Positions 45,243-56,848 of a DNA stretch of 64,000 bases are shown piece by piece; the first letter of the stretch is position 1, and the number at the start of each line of letters is the position of its first letter. The position numbers were made by a program, and so were the translations under genes. The notes under the pieces are model-generated. The model did not search any database. It saw only the letters and a program-made list of their open reading frames with translations, and was not told the DNA's origin. The stretch is taken from contig JAJEKV010000895.1 of NCBI GenBank assembly GCA_021234155.1, positions 1 to 64,000 of the forward strand, given 5' to 3'. Source of the stretch: Isoetes taiwanensis (Eukaryota > Streptophyta > Lycopodiopsida > Isoetales > Isoetaceae).

Positions 45243-48200
45243 AGATGAGAGATAATTGGCATTTGAAGAGGAAGGATCTAGATTGGCAACTTCACATATA
45301 TGTTTGTATGTAGTTGTCATCCTCCAAGTACATTGAAGGAACATATCCCGTTTACACGACGACCTACAAATATGATGATTAACCATGGCCTATATGATGC
45401 TTAGCCATGGCCTATATACATTGCAAATCTCCATGCTAAGTTGTCTCTGGGATCCCTCAATCCATTCTCCACTATACTTTATAGCAATATCAAACTCTAC
45501 TGGTTTAGCCCAGTTTTTATGGTCTTAATTATATGATATAATCCCATGATACCCGAATACAGTTTTCAAAATAGCACTATTTTTCCATGAAAATAGACCA
45601 TTAATACCACTCATCTTTCAAGTTTCATGTGATTTCTTCAGACATTGGAGCTATAAATAATAGAAATTCTAGTCCTTGCGAGACCCATAAAGCATTTCAC
45701 ATCCAAGGTATTTAAGATGGAATAAGAAAGTCAAAGAATCACTATTTTTCAATGAAAAGAGAAACTAACTACTACTCGTCTAGTTTCATATGATTTCTTC
45801 AAAAGGTAAAGTAGCTATAACTTTCAATATTTTAGCCCTTGGGGGACCCAATTAAGCCCTTTTTGAACTTCAAACTTCTAAAAAGTATTTTTCAATAATT
45901 CCATCATAGTTTTAGCTGTGACTTCGTGAGATAGATTTCTCATCTCATATTCTATAAGGTGGAAGAAATAGAATTCCTACTAAAAATCATGTTTGCAAAA
46001 AGGTTCGCGAAAGATCATTTTTAAATCCAGGTCTTGGGGATTCTTTAATTGTTAGGTTTTTTTTTTTTGGGGACGAAGGTCCCAATTTAGGTGTGTGAGG
46101 TGGACTTGTCGATTGGAGTGGCCTCCGGTTTTAGCTCGATGGATAGGGCGGCGGATGGACATATCTGGACTTCTATTTTGACGCATAAAGCTTGATCGGC
46201 GGCAAACCACGCATGCCGGATGCTTCTTTGGATTCGTCTTCATATGGTTTGGGTTCGCCGGGGTTCAACTTCCCGCCCAGTATATCTTCTTCACAGATTT
46301 TTGCGTTCAGAGAGGGTTTCTTTTCCTTGATTCTTCGGTTTCTTGTTCTTCCACCAGTTTCGAATTTCCTTCCAGATTTGTTTGTATCTGATTTTGTTCT
46401 TCCTTGTGATTTCGGATTTCGCAGTCTTGTGTGCTTGTTCATGTTGAGCTTCTTATTATATTCCGATTTTGCACCTTAAACTGGTGTGGCGCTTTCAGTC
46501 CCATTCCACATTGGAGTGGATCTCTAGGGGATTGATTACCTGGTTCGTCTGTCATCAGTTTGAAGAGTTTGATCTGCGTTGGAGCTCTACATGTATTTAT
46601 GCATGTACATGTATTCATTGTTTAAACTTGCCAATCTAATGGTTTATAACCCAAAGGTTCAGTTAAAAAAAAAAAAAACATAAGGTATGGGTTAGAATAA
46701 TGTATGAAATACTAAGCACTTCAAAAATAAACGACCCCTTTGAATTCGACTCTATACTCTTGATAATAAAAGCTTTTTGTATTTTGCATATTTGTTTCTT
46801 ATACATATGCTCATAGAGGATAACACAGTCAGAGGATATAGAGACATTCTTCACCTCAAAGCTATAATAGAAATAAAAAAAAAAAAAGTATATGAAACTC
46901 GTTTAGGTTTATCAAGGGACAACTCAAGTGTTAGGAAAAGATAGGAGATAAAAGACAATGACCCATCATGACTAACCTATTACTGTATCTAAAATAAGAC
47001 AATGAGCATAGCAAAAGTGTACCATGTTGAGAGTAATGCAACAAAGCATTTCACATGTTTATGGTGGGCTGCTAGTTTGATATTAGTTAGATATGTTTCG
47101 TAGATGGCATGAAAAACAATGTGGGTTCTATGTGCATCTCAAAGATCACTTGGTGTCAAGGGACATAGCTCCTCTTCCTCCTCCTCGACGAGCCTGCCGA
47201 GTTGACCCTCCAGGCAACTCGAGATCTTGTCAAAACTTGCACATCTAGCTTGTTAATGGTGGTGAAGAATTGAATCTTCCTTTTGCACAATTGAAATGAC
47301 ACACTCAATGAGCAATACTTATGATCTCAATATAAACATATAATATTAAGTTCCAAAGAAATCCATATTCACAATAGTTACAGCATCCATCTTTAGCAAT
47401 TCAACCCTAAAAGCTTCTTGCTCACCCATAAGCCACAACCGCATTGTTGCCATCGCCTTGCTCTTTCACTGCACGTGCTCTCACTGAGGTTAGTCCTCGT
47501 GACTACATAGGGATCCCTGGCTGCCACCGCATGCATGAAAATACTCTGGAAATCTTGGATAAGCGTAAACACAGACAGAAAATCCTACTTGAGTACAGTG
47601 CTAAGACAATGACAACATAATCCAATGAGATACCAAACATGAACATCAGAGGAAAGGAACATAGCCAAAATACCAAACCAACATGACACATAGCTCTAGG
47701 GCAATGGGAAGCTAAGCCAGCCTACATGCAGGCCCTGTTAGCAGAGAAATGCCCAGCCAGCTCTCATTTCGAGCCCCGCTAGCGGAGTTGGTGGGGTGTA
47801 CCTCGTATGTGCATACCCTTCCCAGCCCACGTCTGGCGCTGGAGGACCTCTTACCATGGAGTCACAAGAGTTGACGTACCATCCTGATCAGGGAATCTAT
47901 GCCTAGTGTCATAGAGTACAAGAATACCACAGAGAATCACAGATGAACATGAGCATGCCGAAGCAACCTAGGCCACCGAACCTAGAAGTCCGACCCTGGA
48001 GGATCCAATGGACATCAAAATACCAAGACAACAGTGGAACAATGCAAAGACCATGACATGTGGTGTTCGTTATGTTACTGATGAAGATAATGATCACAAT
48101 CCAAGCACGTCGAGGAAGCCATAAGCCCAACTATCATTGATGCAGCTACGACAAGGAAAGATACTACAATCCACGCGATGCAAACCTTACCTAAGAACCA

Positions 48201-49252
48201 TTCTCCCATGAGGATAATCCATTAGCTATGATGTCTTTGATAAAATATTGCAGCAACTTAGAAACTTATAGTCATACACTTAGACTAGCACTGCTCTACA
48301 CCATAGCCTCATATAGATACTCACATATGCCTTATATTGCTCTCTTGGCCAAACTTCACATGATCTCCAAGGTTCCACTCTTTAATTTATCTTTAATTGT
48401 TAGCTAACTTTTTTAATATTTTAAAAAACCCCACTTTCCTTAGCTAAGGGATTTATTAATGCATCTAATGTGGAAACTCCAAATGTTGCACTTCCGACGT
48501 AAAAATCCATAGAACCTTCTGATCACAACTGCTTATATCACCTGTCAAAGGATTCCAGGCCTAGGCCCCATCTCCAGGAGCCAAAATATATAATAACTCT
48601 TTAGCCTGGAATTATTAAGCTTAGGGTTTATATTTTCTTAGGTAAATAAGTTTAGTGATCCAACGCAATGCATGTTCTTACTAGAATTACTATTTTTCTT
48701 CCAAAATCTCTTGAATATGATATCTTCATCCAAGCTCCCATGCACTAGATACATGGCAACTATATTAACACCTCAATCTCTACTTCATATAACAAATAAT
48801 TGTTAGATATAATAGATAATGACAGAAAAAAAACACCAACCAGACAGAAAGACCAAAGAATAGAAACCAACAAAGGTTGAAGAGCACTTTTGAGGCATCG
48901 ATTCTCCATCTATAAAGCTAATCTCACTAAACTAGTGCTTCCTGATCCAAAATCGGCTCTTTTCAAGTGATTTCGATCTGACCCACCTGGTTTTTCTCAT
49001 CCTCTTGCAGCTCTGCAGATTTGACAGTCTCTCCAATCCTATCAAACTAGCAATTCCTACTTCAAATCGGCATGTTCCAAGGAGATTCCAACATGATTCA
49101 GCTGAGTTCAGTCCATTTTGAGGAAGTTGGATTTCATGCAGGATGGCTATTCCGACCTCTGATTCCGTCAATTTGGCCCCTGATTCTTCTAAAACGGCCC
49201 TTTAGCAAGTGATTCGGCCCTTTTGCAATCCAAAACGACTTATTCCAGGTAG
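45243..49252. other. long spacer, no supported gene
   Basis: Mostly AT-rich. Items seen: a T run at 46057-46069 followed by GGGGACGAAGG; an open but unrecognised plus-strand stretch at 46192-46479; an A run near 46665-46678; a GC-richer block at 47700-47880. None gives a recognisable protein, tRNA or repeat family. Confidence 0.35.
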
Positions 49253-49613
49253 TTTCCAAGGGACGTCCGTATATGGAGTCCACTACCAACCTTGGGATGG
49301 AAATACCACCACCACATTCATTAAATGCACCTGTACAAACAAGTACAGGGGACACTGCCACAGTTACAAGTCAAAAAAAGTGTCACGTCCAACTGCCAAG
49401 TGCCTTCAAAAACATTCCGGTGTTTCTGGACAAAAAACAGCGCGGTTCAAGATGGCCGGGATGCATGGATCCTCGGGCGCCCTGGGCATCGATGCATCCA
49501 TGGATCAGCGGATGGGCATGCATTGGCTGTTTTTGGACGTCCAGAAACACCGGAGGTAATTTGTCCGGAAACATCGAATCCCGGACTCCATATACGGAGG
49601 TCCATTTCCAAGG
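49253..49613. mobile_element. fold-back MITE with 9-bp target duplication (Mutator-like size)
   Basis: TTTCCAAGG flanks both sides (49253-49261, 49605-49613). The terminal inverted repeats are GACGTCCGTATATGGAGTCC on the left and GGACTCCATATACGGAGGTC on the right. A second inverted pair lies inside: CCGGTGTTTCTGGAC...ACAGC (49418-49442) and GCTGTTTTTGGACGTCCAG...CCGG (49526-49553). GATGCATGGATC / GATGCATCCATGGATC sit near the centre, so much of the element can fold on itself. A 9-bp duplication is typical of Mutator-like elements. No transposase is present. Confidence 0.82.
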
Positions 49614-51865
49614 GTTTTCCAAGAATTATGGCTTCAGACGTGATGCCTATTGCAGACGAAACCCCTTTGTTGCAGCTCATCGTCTCCCAATTAAATTCAT
49701 CTGGCAAAGCTAAACGTGCCATGAATCACACAATAATACATCGTTGCAGATCCGAGTATGACCCTTACCATGCACTTACAAAACAAAAGCATGCAACAAT
49801 TAACACCATATGCAACCACAGATGAATCCATAATACAAACCCCACCTGATAGAAGAGGATTTGATGCAGTTTCCAAGCTCTGGCATCCTCACTTGATCTG
49901 CCAATCCTCCCAGCACAATCCTTCTCTGCCTTCACGCTCCTTCTCTTCCTACACGCTCAAGGTTGCCCTCTCTTGCAAAAATTCTACTGGAACTAAGATT
50001 TGAGGCTGTTGTGGTTTGGAGGAAGTTGATTCAGCTTCTTATGAAATGGGAGGGCTCAATGCAGTGAGGATTGCCTTGTTGGGTGTTTTTCGACCAGCAT
50101 TTTGTAGTTTTCTCTGTATTTGGTAGTGTTTTGGGAGCAGCAGTTCGCAGAGTTGCCAGCAACACTGGGGCTTCAGATGGGATTGCCAGTGTCAGAATTT
50201 TGCATGTTGCTTGCTTCCCAAGTAAAGAAATTCTTCTGCATATTCAAGAAGGAATATGTCGGTGATTCCTAATTGATTGAGGGCTTGTCACGATTGCTTG
50301 ATTGTGGAACGATTTCTTCCCGAGTCTGTGTTCTCTTTGCTGGAGACGGTAGAGACATATCAATCATTTGTTGCATCAACGAACTTTCTTCGAAAGTACA
50401 TCGGTTGTCGGGGTGCTGTTCCAGTTCCAATTGCTACTGTATGGATGGAGATATGGCCGCTAGAGGGGCAAGGTGAGGTGGAGTTGTACAGTTGGAATGG
50501 TTGAGGATCTGGCAGGTTTTGCAGGGATGCTGTGCTTTGTGCATTTGGGAGCTTATGAATGTGAATTTGTTTCATGTCTTCTTAGGTCTTTGGGTTTACA
50601 TTCTCTGAGGCTTCTTTGTGAAGCTGCCTACATGTGATATGAAGCTACAACATGTGATTTCATTTCATTTGTGCCTTGCGGTTCTGTGCATGTATGATGT
50701 GATATCTTTGTAATGACAATGCAACTTCCGTCCAATCAATTTTCTGTATTTATATTCTCTTTGTTGTGTATGTGTGTACGCGTATGAATACATGTATGTG
50801 GAGCGCTGAGTTATATATGGGTGTGATGTGTAAATTCCTCAATTCTTCATTTGGCATATTCAGGGAATTATCTTTGGATCCAATGATCCGAAGTGAGCAA
50901 TAAGGAGTATGACAGTATGGCTATTCACATTATTTCACATTAGAAATAATCAATCCATTTCTAAATTATGGCTTTAATATTCAAGCAATTAGCCTATATT
51001 TGGCCCATAAATCATAATCCTAGTAAATAAACAATTGATTCTTTAGTTCTTGATTACTTCAAACAACTTCTATATTGAGTTTATAATTTGGTAACTGGTT
51101 TCATCATCAATATTTTGCAAATTTTATAGTTCCTGTTAATGATGGTTTTCATTATCAAGTGGGATGCGATCATGTATTCCAATAGAGAGTGTGGAGATCT
51201 CCACTTGATACTTGCTACATACATGCAATTTAAAACAATTTAAGACCAAAAAGGCCATATGAAACAACATTTGTCTTGAGAAAGGTGTTGTTTGCATTGT
51301 GATAAATGAGACTATAAATAGGCAGAAGGATTGAACCCCAAATGGTTTTGAATAGTGGAAGCACTTACATAATTCAGACATGCCTACCGGCTTCTAATGT
51401 AATGCAATCGTCTAGAACAACAAAAGTAGCATAGTTTGCAGCACAAACATTGTCACTAAATACAATTCCAGCTTCTTTACATGCGAGCTCATGTAAATTC
51501 TGGAGCTCATGTAAATTCTGGGCATAAAGAGGCTCAAAAAAAATGTTATTGAAGGAATTTTAACACATGATAAATATATGCTAAACTTAAATCTTTGATG
51601 TTTCATAAGCTTGAGTGTTGTTATGTTTATCATTCTGAATTCGAAAGGCTTGTTGACCTCCTCTCATGTTTGTTCATGTCCATTCTTCTCATGTTTGTTC
51701 ACGTCGATTTCTTACTTTTGTGATCTATTACTTATGTTCAGAATGGGACAAAATGTACAAAGATGCGAAGACAATTGTTTTCTTGTTTATGTTTCTTTTG
51801 CCAAAGGATACGCTCAATGCCAATGGAAACATTAGTGTACAACATGAGTTAACAGATAGTTCTTA
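49614..51865. other. spacer, including the region downstream of the CWC22-like gene
   Basis: No gene is supported. 49.9-50.6 kb is G/T-rich on the plus strand with short open frames only. A near-duplicate TCATGTTTGTTCATGTCC / TCATGTTTGTTCACGTCG occurs at 51664-51707, and GAGCTCATGTAAATTCTGG is repeated at 51486-51519. The CWC22 3' UTR should lie just left of 51866. Confidence 0.35.
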
Positions 51866-53716
51866 CTAAAGGGGTAGATGATTAATTTTGTGTCTCTTTC
51901 TAGAATTTGAAACTGGATTAAAATGACTTTTAGGTTTCCTTTTTCTTCTAGGAACTGAGCTCTCATTTTTGCTTGATGATGCAGAATTTGATGCACTTTC
52001 GCTTTCAGAATCTGATGCACTTTCACTTCCATTTTCACTATCACTATCTGATGATTCTTCAGACCCATTTGTTTGTTGCCTAATCAACCGCGGCATGTTC
52101 TTTAGGTACTCCCGCAAATTCTCTGTCAGCCCACCAAGACCTATTGAGGTGAAGAAATTAATAGCAAATCTGGTGTTCTTTGGATTGTCTTTTGGAAAGA
52201 TTCCCTCAAAGGAATCCTGCATAAGAGGATCACTCAATCGCTCATTAAGCTTCCACAGACCAAGATGTTCAGAGAGCTCCTGGAATAGAATTTTAATGAA
52301 AATACGAGAAGATGAGGTTGTATCCCCTTCTGTTAATCGGATATATTCAAGCGAACGCCAGGATAATGCATCAGATCCCAGTAAATGGGCAAAGAACCTT
52401 GCCACATTGCGCAGTTTGGTTGTTTCAAGCCTGTGTATCATAGAATACTGTTTTAAAAAGCATGAATCAAAATTTTCCTGATAGGCACGATTTCTCATGC
52501 AGAATCTCTGCGCTAAAAGACTGTAGAAATGAAGGTAAGTTCTTTCCTGGCTGCAACATTCCAGTAACATGATACACAGCTCCATCTCTTGCCCAGGTTT
52601 TAATTTTATTTCCAGTAGCTTATGGCCAGCTTCTTCAAAGTCTAGGCTACTCATGATGATAAGATATATAGTACGCCTAAGAGAGACCAGATTAGTCTGT
52701 GTTTCATCCTGTATATTTAATTTGTTCATTTCTTCTTCCTCCTTTTCATCTTCAGAATCATCTGAACTTTCCAAACTTTCCTGCCCCTCCTCACTATCAT
52801 TTTCTGATTCTTCTAACATTTCCTTCTTTATCTGTTCATATTTGTTTTCACTCTCCAAATAATTGGGGACTGGCTTAAACACATCCAAGCCTTGCTCTTG
52901 ATCTAGATCCTCATCAAGGGTTAGCTGATGGGTAATTTGATCCTCTCCGTCTACAAGGTCAAGTTCAGGAATCATTGCTGGGTGACCCTGAAATGCAGCT
53001 TTTCGAATGGCAAAAAGCCCTTCAATCATATATTGGACACGTTTATCAATTTCACCTTCATGCAAAATGCCTCTAAAGCGCTCAAAGATGCCATTTAATC
53101 CCCGAGGTGAGACTTCCTGAAGGTGTGCACCACATTGTTTCACAAATTCTACAGCAACTTCAACACTATCAGCAGTTGGGGCATCAAGCAGAAAAGTAAG
53201 CAACTCTAGAGCAAGAATCTCATGGGCAACCTGTTGATTCACCAAATGTGCCAGAAATTTAGATGTTGCAAGTAAAACCATCTTGTCGTTTCTCTTATAA
53301 GCCCTTCTTAGCTGCAAAACTATCCTCGTCAACAAAAGTTCTCCAATCTCAGGAAACTTGGTGTTTACCACCGATCCTAGAGCAGCAAGAACGTTAGTAA
53401 ATGCAGGAGATGCCATTTGAGACTTCATACAAAATTTGACAAACAATCCTCTGCCTCGAATTAAATTTTCCGCAAACAACTCAGGGATGATATTTTTAAT
53501 GTTGGTGGCATTCACCTTATTGACAAGTCCATTGATACTTCTCTTCAAAGCATCCCATGTCAAGCGCTGATACTCGAGGCTGCTTTTATCCTTCACATCC
53601 TGCATCATTCTGGCGAGCTTAAAAGGGGGAATATATACACGACTATCCTTTGCACTTGTGGGCTTGGCTGACAGAGCATCTTCTTTCATCATCACTTCTA
53701 CGGCACCCATTCTCAT
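51866..53716 (-). CDS. CWC22: pre-mRNA-splicing factor CWC22 homologue (MIF4G + MA3)
   Basis: An uninterrupted 616-codon frame. CWC22 is a spliceosomal protein that delivers eIF4A3 to pre-mRNA for exon-junction-complex assembly. Domain order: a short N terminus, SRVYIPPFKLARMMQDV (about 25-42), a MIF4G domain (about 45-235, with LTWDALKRSINGLVNKVN, ELFAENLIRGRGLF and GIFERFRGILHEGEIDKRVQ), an acidic linker (about 300-340), an MA3 domain (about 345-465, from LVSLRRTIYLIIMSSLDFEE), LSDPLMQDSFEGIFPKDNP, and a Ser/Asp-rich tail with a basic end (PRRKRKPKSHF). Many plant and animal CWC22 proteins have a long Arg/Ser-rich N terminus that is absent here. The frame stays open for at least 18 codons upstream without another ATG, so an upstream exon is possible. 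No frameshift or stop is seen, so it is probably functional. Confidence 0.92.
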   Translation of the reverse strand: MRMGAVEVMMKEDALSAKPTSAKDSRVYIPPFKLARMMQDVKDKSSLEYQRLTWDALKRSINGLVNKVNATNIKNIIPELFAENLIRGRGLFVKFCMKSQMASPAFTNVLAALGSVVNTKFPEIGELLLTRIVLQLRRAYKRNDKMVLLATSKFLAHLVNQQVAHEILALELLTFLLDAPTADSVEVAVEFVKQCGAHLQEVSPRGLNGIFERFRGILHEGEIDKRVQYMIEGLFAIRKAAFQGHPAMIPELDLVDGEDQITHQLTLDEDLDQEQGLDVFKPVPNYLESENKYEQIKKEMLEESENDSEEGQESLESSDDSEDEKEEEEMNKLNIQDETQTNLVSLRRTIYLIIMSSLDFEEAGHKLLEIKLKPGQEMELCIMLLECCSQERTYLHFYSLLAQRFCMRNRAYQENFDSCFLKQYSMIHRLETTKLRNVARFFAHLLGSDALSWRSLEYIRLTEGDTTSSSRIFIKILFQELSEHLGLWKLNERLSDPLMQDSFEGIFPKDNPKNTRFAINFFTSIGLGGLTENLREYLKNMPRLIRQQTNGSEESSDSDSENGSESASDSESESASNSASSSKNESSVPRRKRKPKSHFNPVSNSRKRHKINHLPL

Positions 53717-53784
53717 GACAAGTCTGATCTGCGGCTTTCTGAATAAACAGAACTCGAGCTTCTTATATGCGAATAGAAAGGGTA

Positions 53785-53793
53785 AAACCCTAA
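53785..53793 (-). promoter_or_regulatory. telo-box (AAACCCTAA) upstream of CWC22
   Basis: AAACCCTAA lies about 70 bp before the start codon. Telo-boxes are known near transcription starts of plant translation and RNA-processing genes. Its place here supports a promoter or leader directly upstream and argues for expression of this gene. Confidence 0.5.
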
Positions 53794-53829
53794 CCTTTTT
53801 CCTTTGTCTATTCTATTTCTGAAAAGGCC

Positions 53830-56550
53830 TTTTTTGGCCTTTTAATCTAAACGCTTGATCTTTAAATCCCCCGTTGAGAAGGGATTATTTGGATATTACC
53901 TGCCCCAAAATCTGGACCACCCATTCACAATTTGGATGGGGTCAAACCCCAGCCACACCATAAGTCAACCTACAACCCCATTGTCCACTTCACCATATGA
54001 TCGCCACGCCATTGGATAAGTCAAACACTAGAATGGGTTCCTCCTCACCCACCACCTCAATAACCTCCACAAGAAAACAATGCTGCCACTAGCAAGTCCG
54101 AGGAATTGAACCCTCTACCAAAAGTGGCAAAACAAGAAAGGTCTAGCACAAACAAATTGTCCCCTATAAGGCAATCCAGAATGTTAAGCAAAAGGACATG
54201 AAACAAGGAAAAGGAAAGCATTTGTTGCACAATAATTAGCTATGAGAAGAAGCTCTGGAAACTAGATTCAATCTATAACATCAGCCCAGAAACTGGTCCT
54301 TTACATCTCCAGCTACCTCTATAAATAAGAATCGACCAAAAAATTAACCACATTGTTAGCTCTAAAATGTTCGTCATAGTTGCCTTCTTCATAACCAGCT
54401 CTTCTCTACATATGGCTCCAAATCAGCTTTGTGACTTCTAGCCTTCCCAGAAAGACTTCATGTTTCTTTGTTATTTGGTACAACTACTATAATACACTTA
54501 AACCAACATCAAAATTGTCTACAATATCCTCCTCTAATGATGAAACAAAGCATAGGGATGCAGCATCTAATAGCTTCTCTGCTCACATACCTTCAAAATC
54601 AGCATATTTATTTGAGCCACAATGAAGGCTTAACCTGGATCTTGATGCTCTAAATCATCAATGCATGTATATGATCTTTGCTCTTGTATTTCTTCACACC
54701 GGCAAGCAGAATCTCTTGTCGGGTCACAACCATTTGGTGAAGTTTGTGTGCTACCAACTTTGTTTGTTGGACATCACTTTTTGTCAACCTGGTCCTTTCA
54801 AACCATCTTCCATAGAGAATTCATTGATGCTTCTCTTAACAAACTCATGTTTAGTAGAGCTTGCACTTGTAGTTGTGGCCACATCAATAGAGTCAAAAAA
54901 AGGCCAAACTATTAGATCCAATCCAATAAGAAACCATTTCATGTGCATTTCCTTCATTTCTTTTTATCCATCTCAGTAGTTTTTCTACAATGGTTTAGAA
55001 TGGTTTATTGTTGTGATGTGTTATGAGAGATGTTTTTTTGGTTCGAAAAAAAAAATTACTTAGCAAAAAGTACATCAGAAGGCTTTGGAAACTTTAGGCA
55101 CACGACAATTGCTCAACATCTAGGTTGCAAATCCTACTGAGGCCTTCTTTGTGCTTGAAATTGCTCCACATTTGATCAGATAAAAGTAGCTTAAAGTTAG
55201 CTCGTTCAAGGGGAAAGCAGTAATGCATCTAAGCCAATAGCTTTTTGTTGTAAAAGATTCTAATTTGTTTCGTGCCAATATAATATATTGCCAAATTCAA
55301 ACTTTTACTTAAAGCACTTGAGTTTCATCACTTATTGGTATAAGAAGAAACAGAACATTGACCTAGTTGTGAGCATGGAATAAATTACTACTCCCATATT
55401 TTGGTGTAGCCAAAATACGTTTGGCTTAACTACCTCCAAACTGGAGCTAGAAGTTTCTAATGCCTGGCTAAACTAGATGATTTTTCTTAATTACGGTTTT
55501 TTGCCTTTAGCTAATAGTAGGTCTTTCTTTTTCTCCAAAACTTTTCATTGATTGGTTAAACTCTAATGGAGAAGCAAATATTAGCCATCACGATGCTACT
55601 TTTAAGAAAATCCAACCCTTGAAAAAAGACGTTAAATTATACAAATGTAATTCAACATGGACAAAATAAATAGCAACCAACATAATCTAGAATAAGTCAT
55701 GGAATTATAGTCATCGTCATAAATAAGAAGATGTATTAGAGAGTTTAAGTGTTATACTTGATTGCGCATCTTAGCCGGACAGTATGCGATTTACCCTACT
55801 TGGCAATTTTTAGAAGTTCGTATAAATCTTGATGTCAACTTCTAGGCTAATCTGTCCATTTTACTAAACCTATCGCTTCTTAGGTTTAGCTGATTGAGGT
55901 CCTCGAGGAATTGTCTCAAGGAGGGGGTTTGGCCATTCGAACCCAAAACTCACATGGGTGACAAAAAAATTGGGCTAATTTTGGGCATTTTCCCCATATA
56001 TTTTAGCCAATTTTCTTTGAAAAAATGCTACAAAATAACCATTTGGCTAATCTTAGCCATTATTTTATTCCATGGGTAAGCATTGACTTGTTCTTTGCAT
56101 TAACCTGGTTAAAGGGAAATGCATATTTGAGAACGGTAAGTGGACTTCCTGTGGTGTTATATCATGATAATTGAAATTCCTATGATCTTATAGCATGGGC
56201 TCCTTGTCTTTCTGAAAAAAATGTGGGATTTTGTTTATATATTAAGAAGCTACATAGTGTAGCATTTGGATAAGAAAATGGATGGTTTGCTGACCATACC
56301 CATGCTGGCCAAATACTACTATTAGGCTTGCAAATGATAACTTTTGACATGACCAGGGATCCCGTATTATCTACGAACTAGAAAAAATGCCCAGCATTGC
56401 TGGGCTTTTCATCAGACATAAGTTCAAAACCTAATTAAGATGGGATTTAATTTAAAAACGGAAGCGTTGTACCACTGTTGGGCACAAGTAATCAAAAGTG
56501 TGTGTTAATTGAAGTTGGTAACAAAGCATTTTCTTAGTAATATTTACCCC
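53830..56550. other. spacer, no supported gene
   Basis: AT-rich sequence with short chance open frames on both strands (for example 54665-54979 plus). I recognise no domain, RNA gene or terminal repeat. Confidence 0.35.
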
Positions 56551-56848
56551 CTTTTTTTTTTTGTTTTGAAGGATGAAATTAAGTAATATTAATATAGAGT
56601 AAGTACAAGAAGATGATATACTAGGGTACCCCGCCCAAACATGAGCGAGCACCCACACAAAACACATATACCTACCTACGACTCATGGGATAAATCTGCC
56701 AATGCTATCTACAATGAAAAGGGTCCTTTCCCAAACCAGCCTTTAAACCGCCTCCTTCCGAGGAGACGCCTTGATAAGAGAGATACAATTTGTACCTTAG
56801 CTGCGGGATCAAAACCCGGGTCAGTATCTCCTCATTAGGAGAAGACCT

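Noticed and set aside
45108-45386. Arg-Gly-Glu-rich frame opposite the CT microsatellite
   Set aside because: Direct translation of the (CTCTCC)n repeat; not a gene.
47700-47880. tRNA-derived SINE (GGGCTCGAAATGAG resembling a B box on the minus strand)
   Set aside because: No A box at the right distance and no tail; not supportable.
52569-52862. Ser-rich plus-strand frame inside the CWC22 gene
   Set aside because: It is the complement of the acidic Glu/Asp linker of CWC22 (GAA/GAT read as TTC/ATC); a shadow frame.
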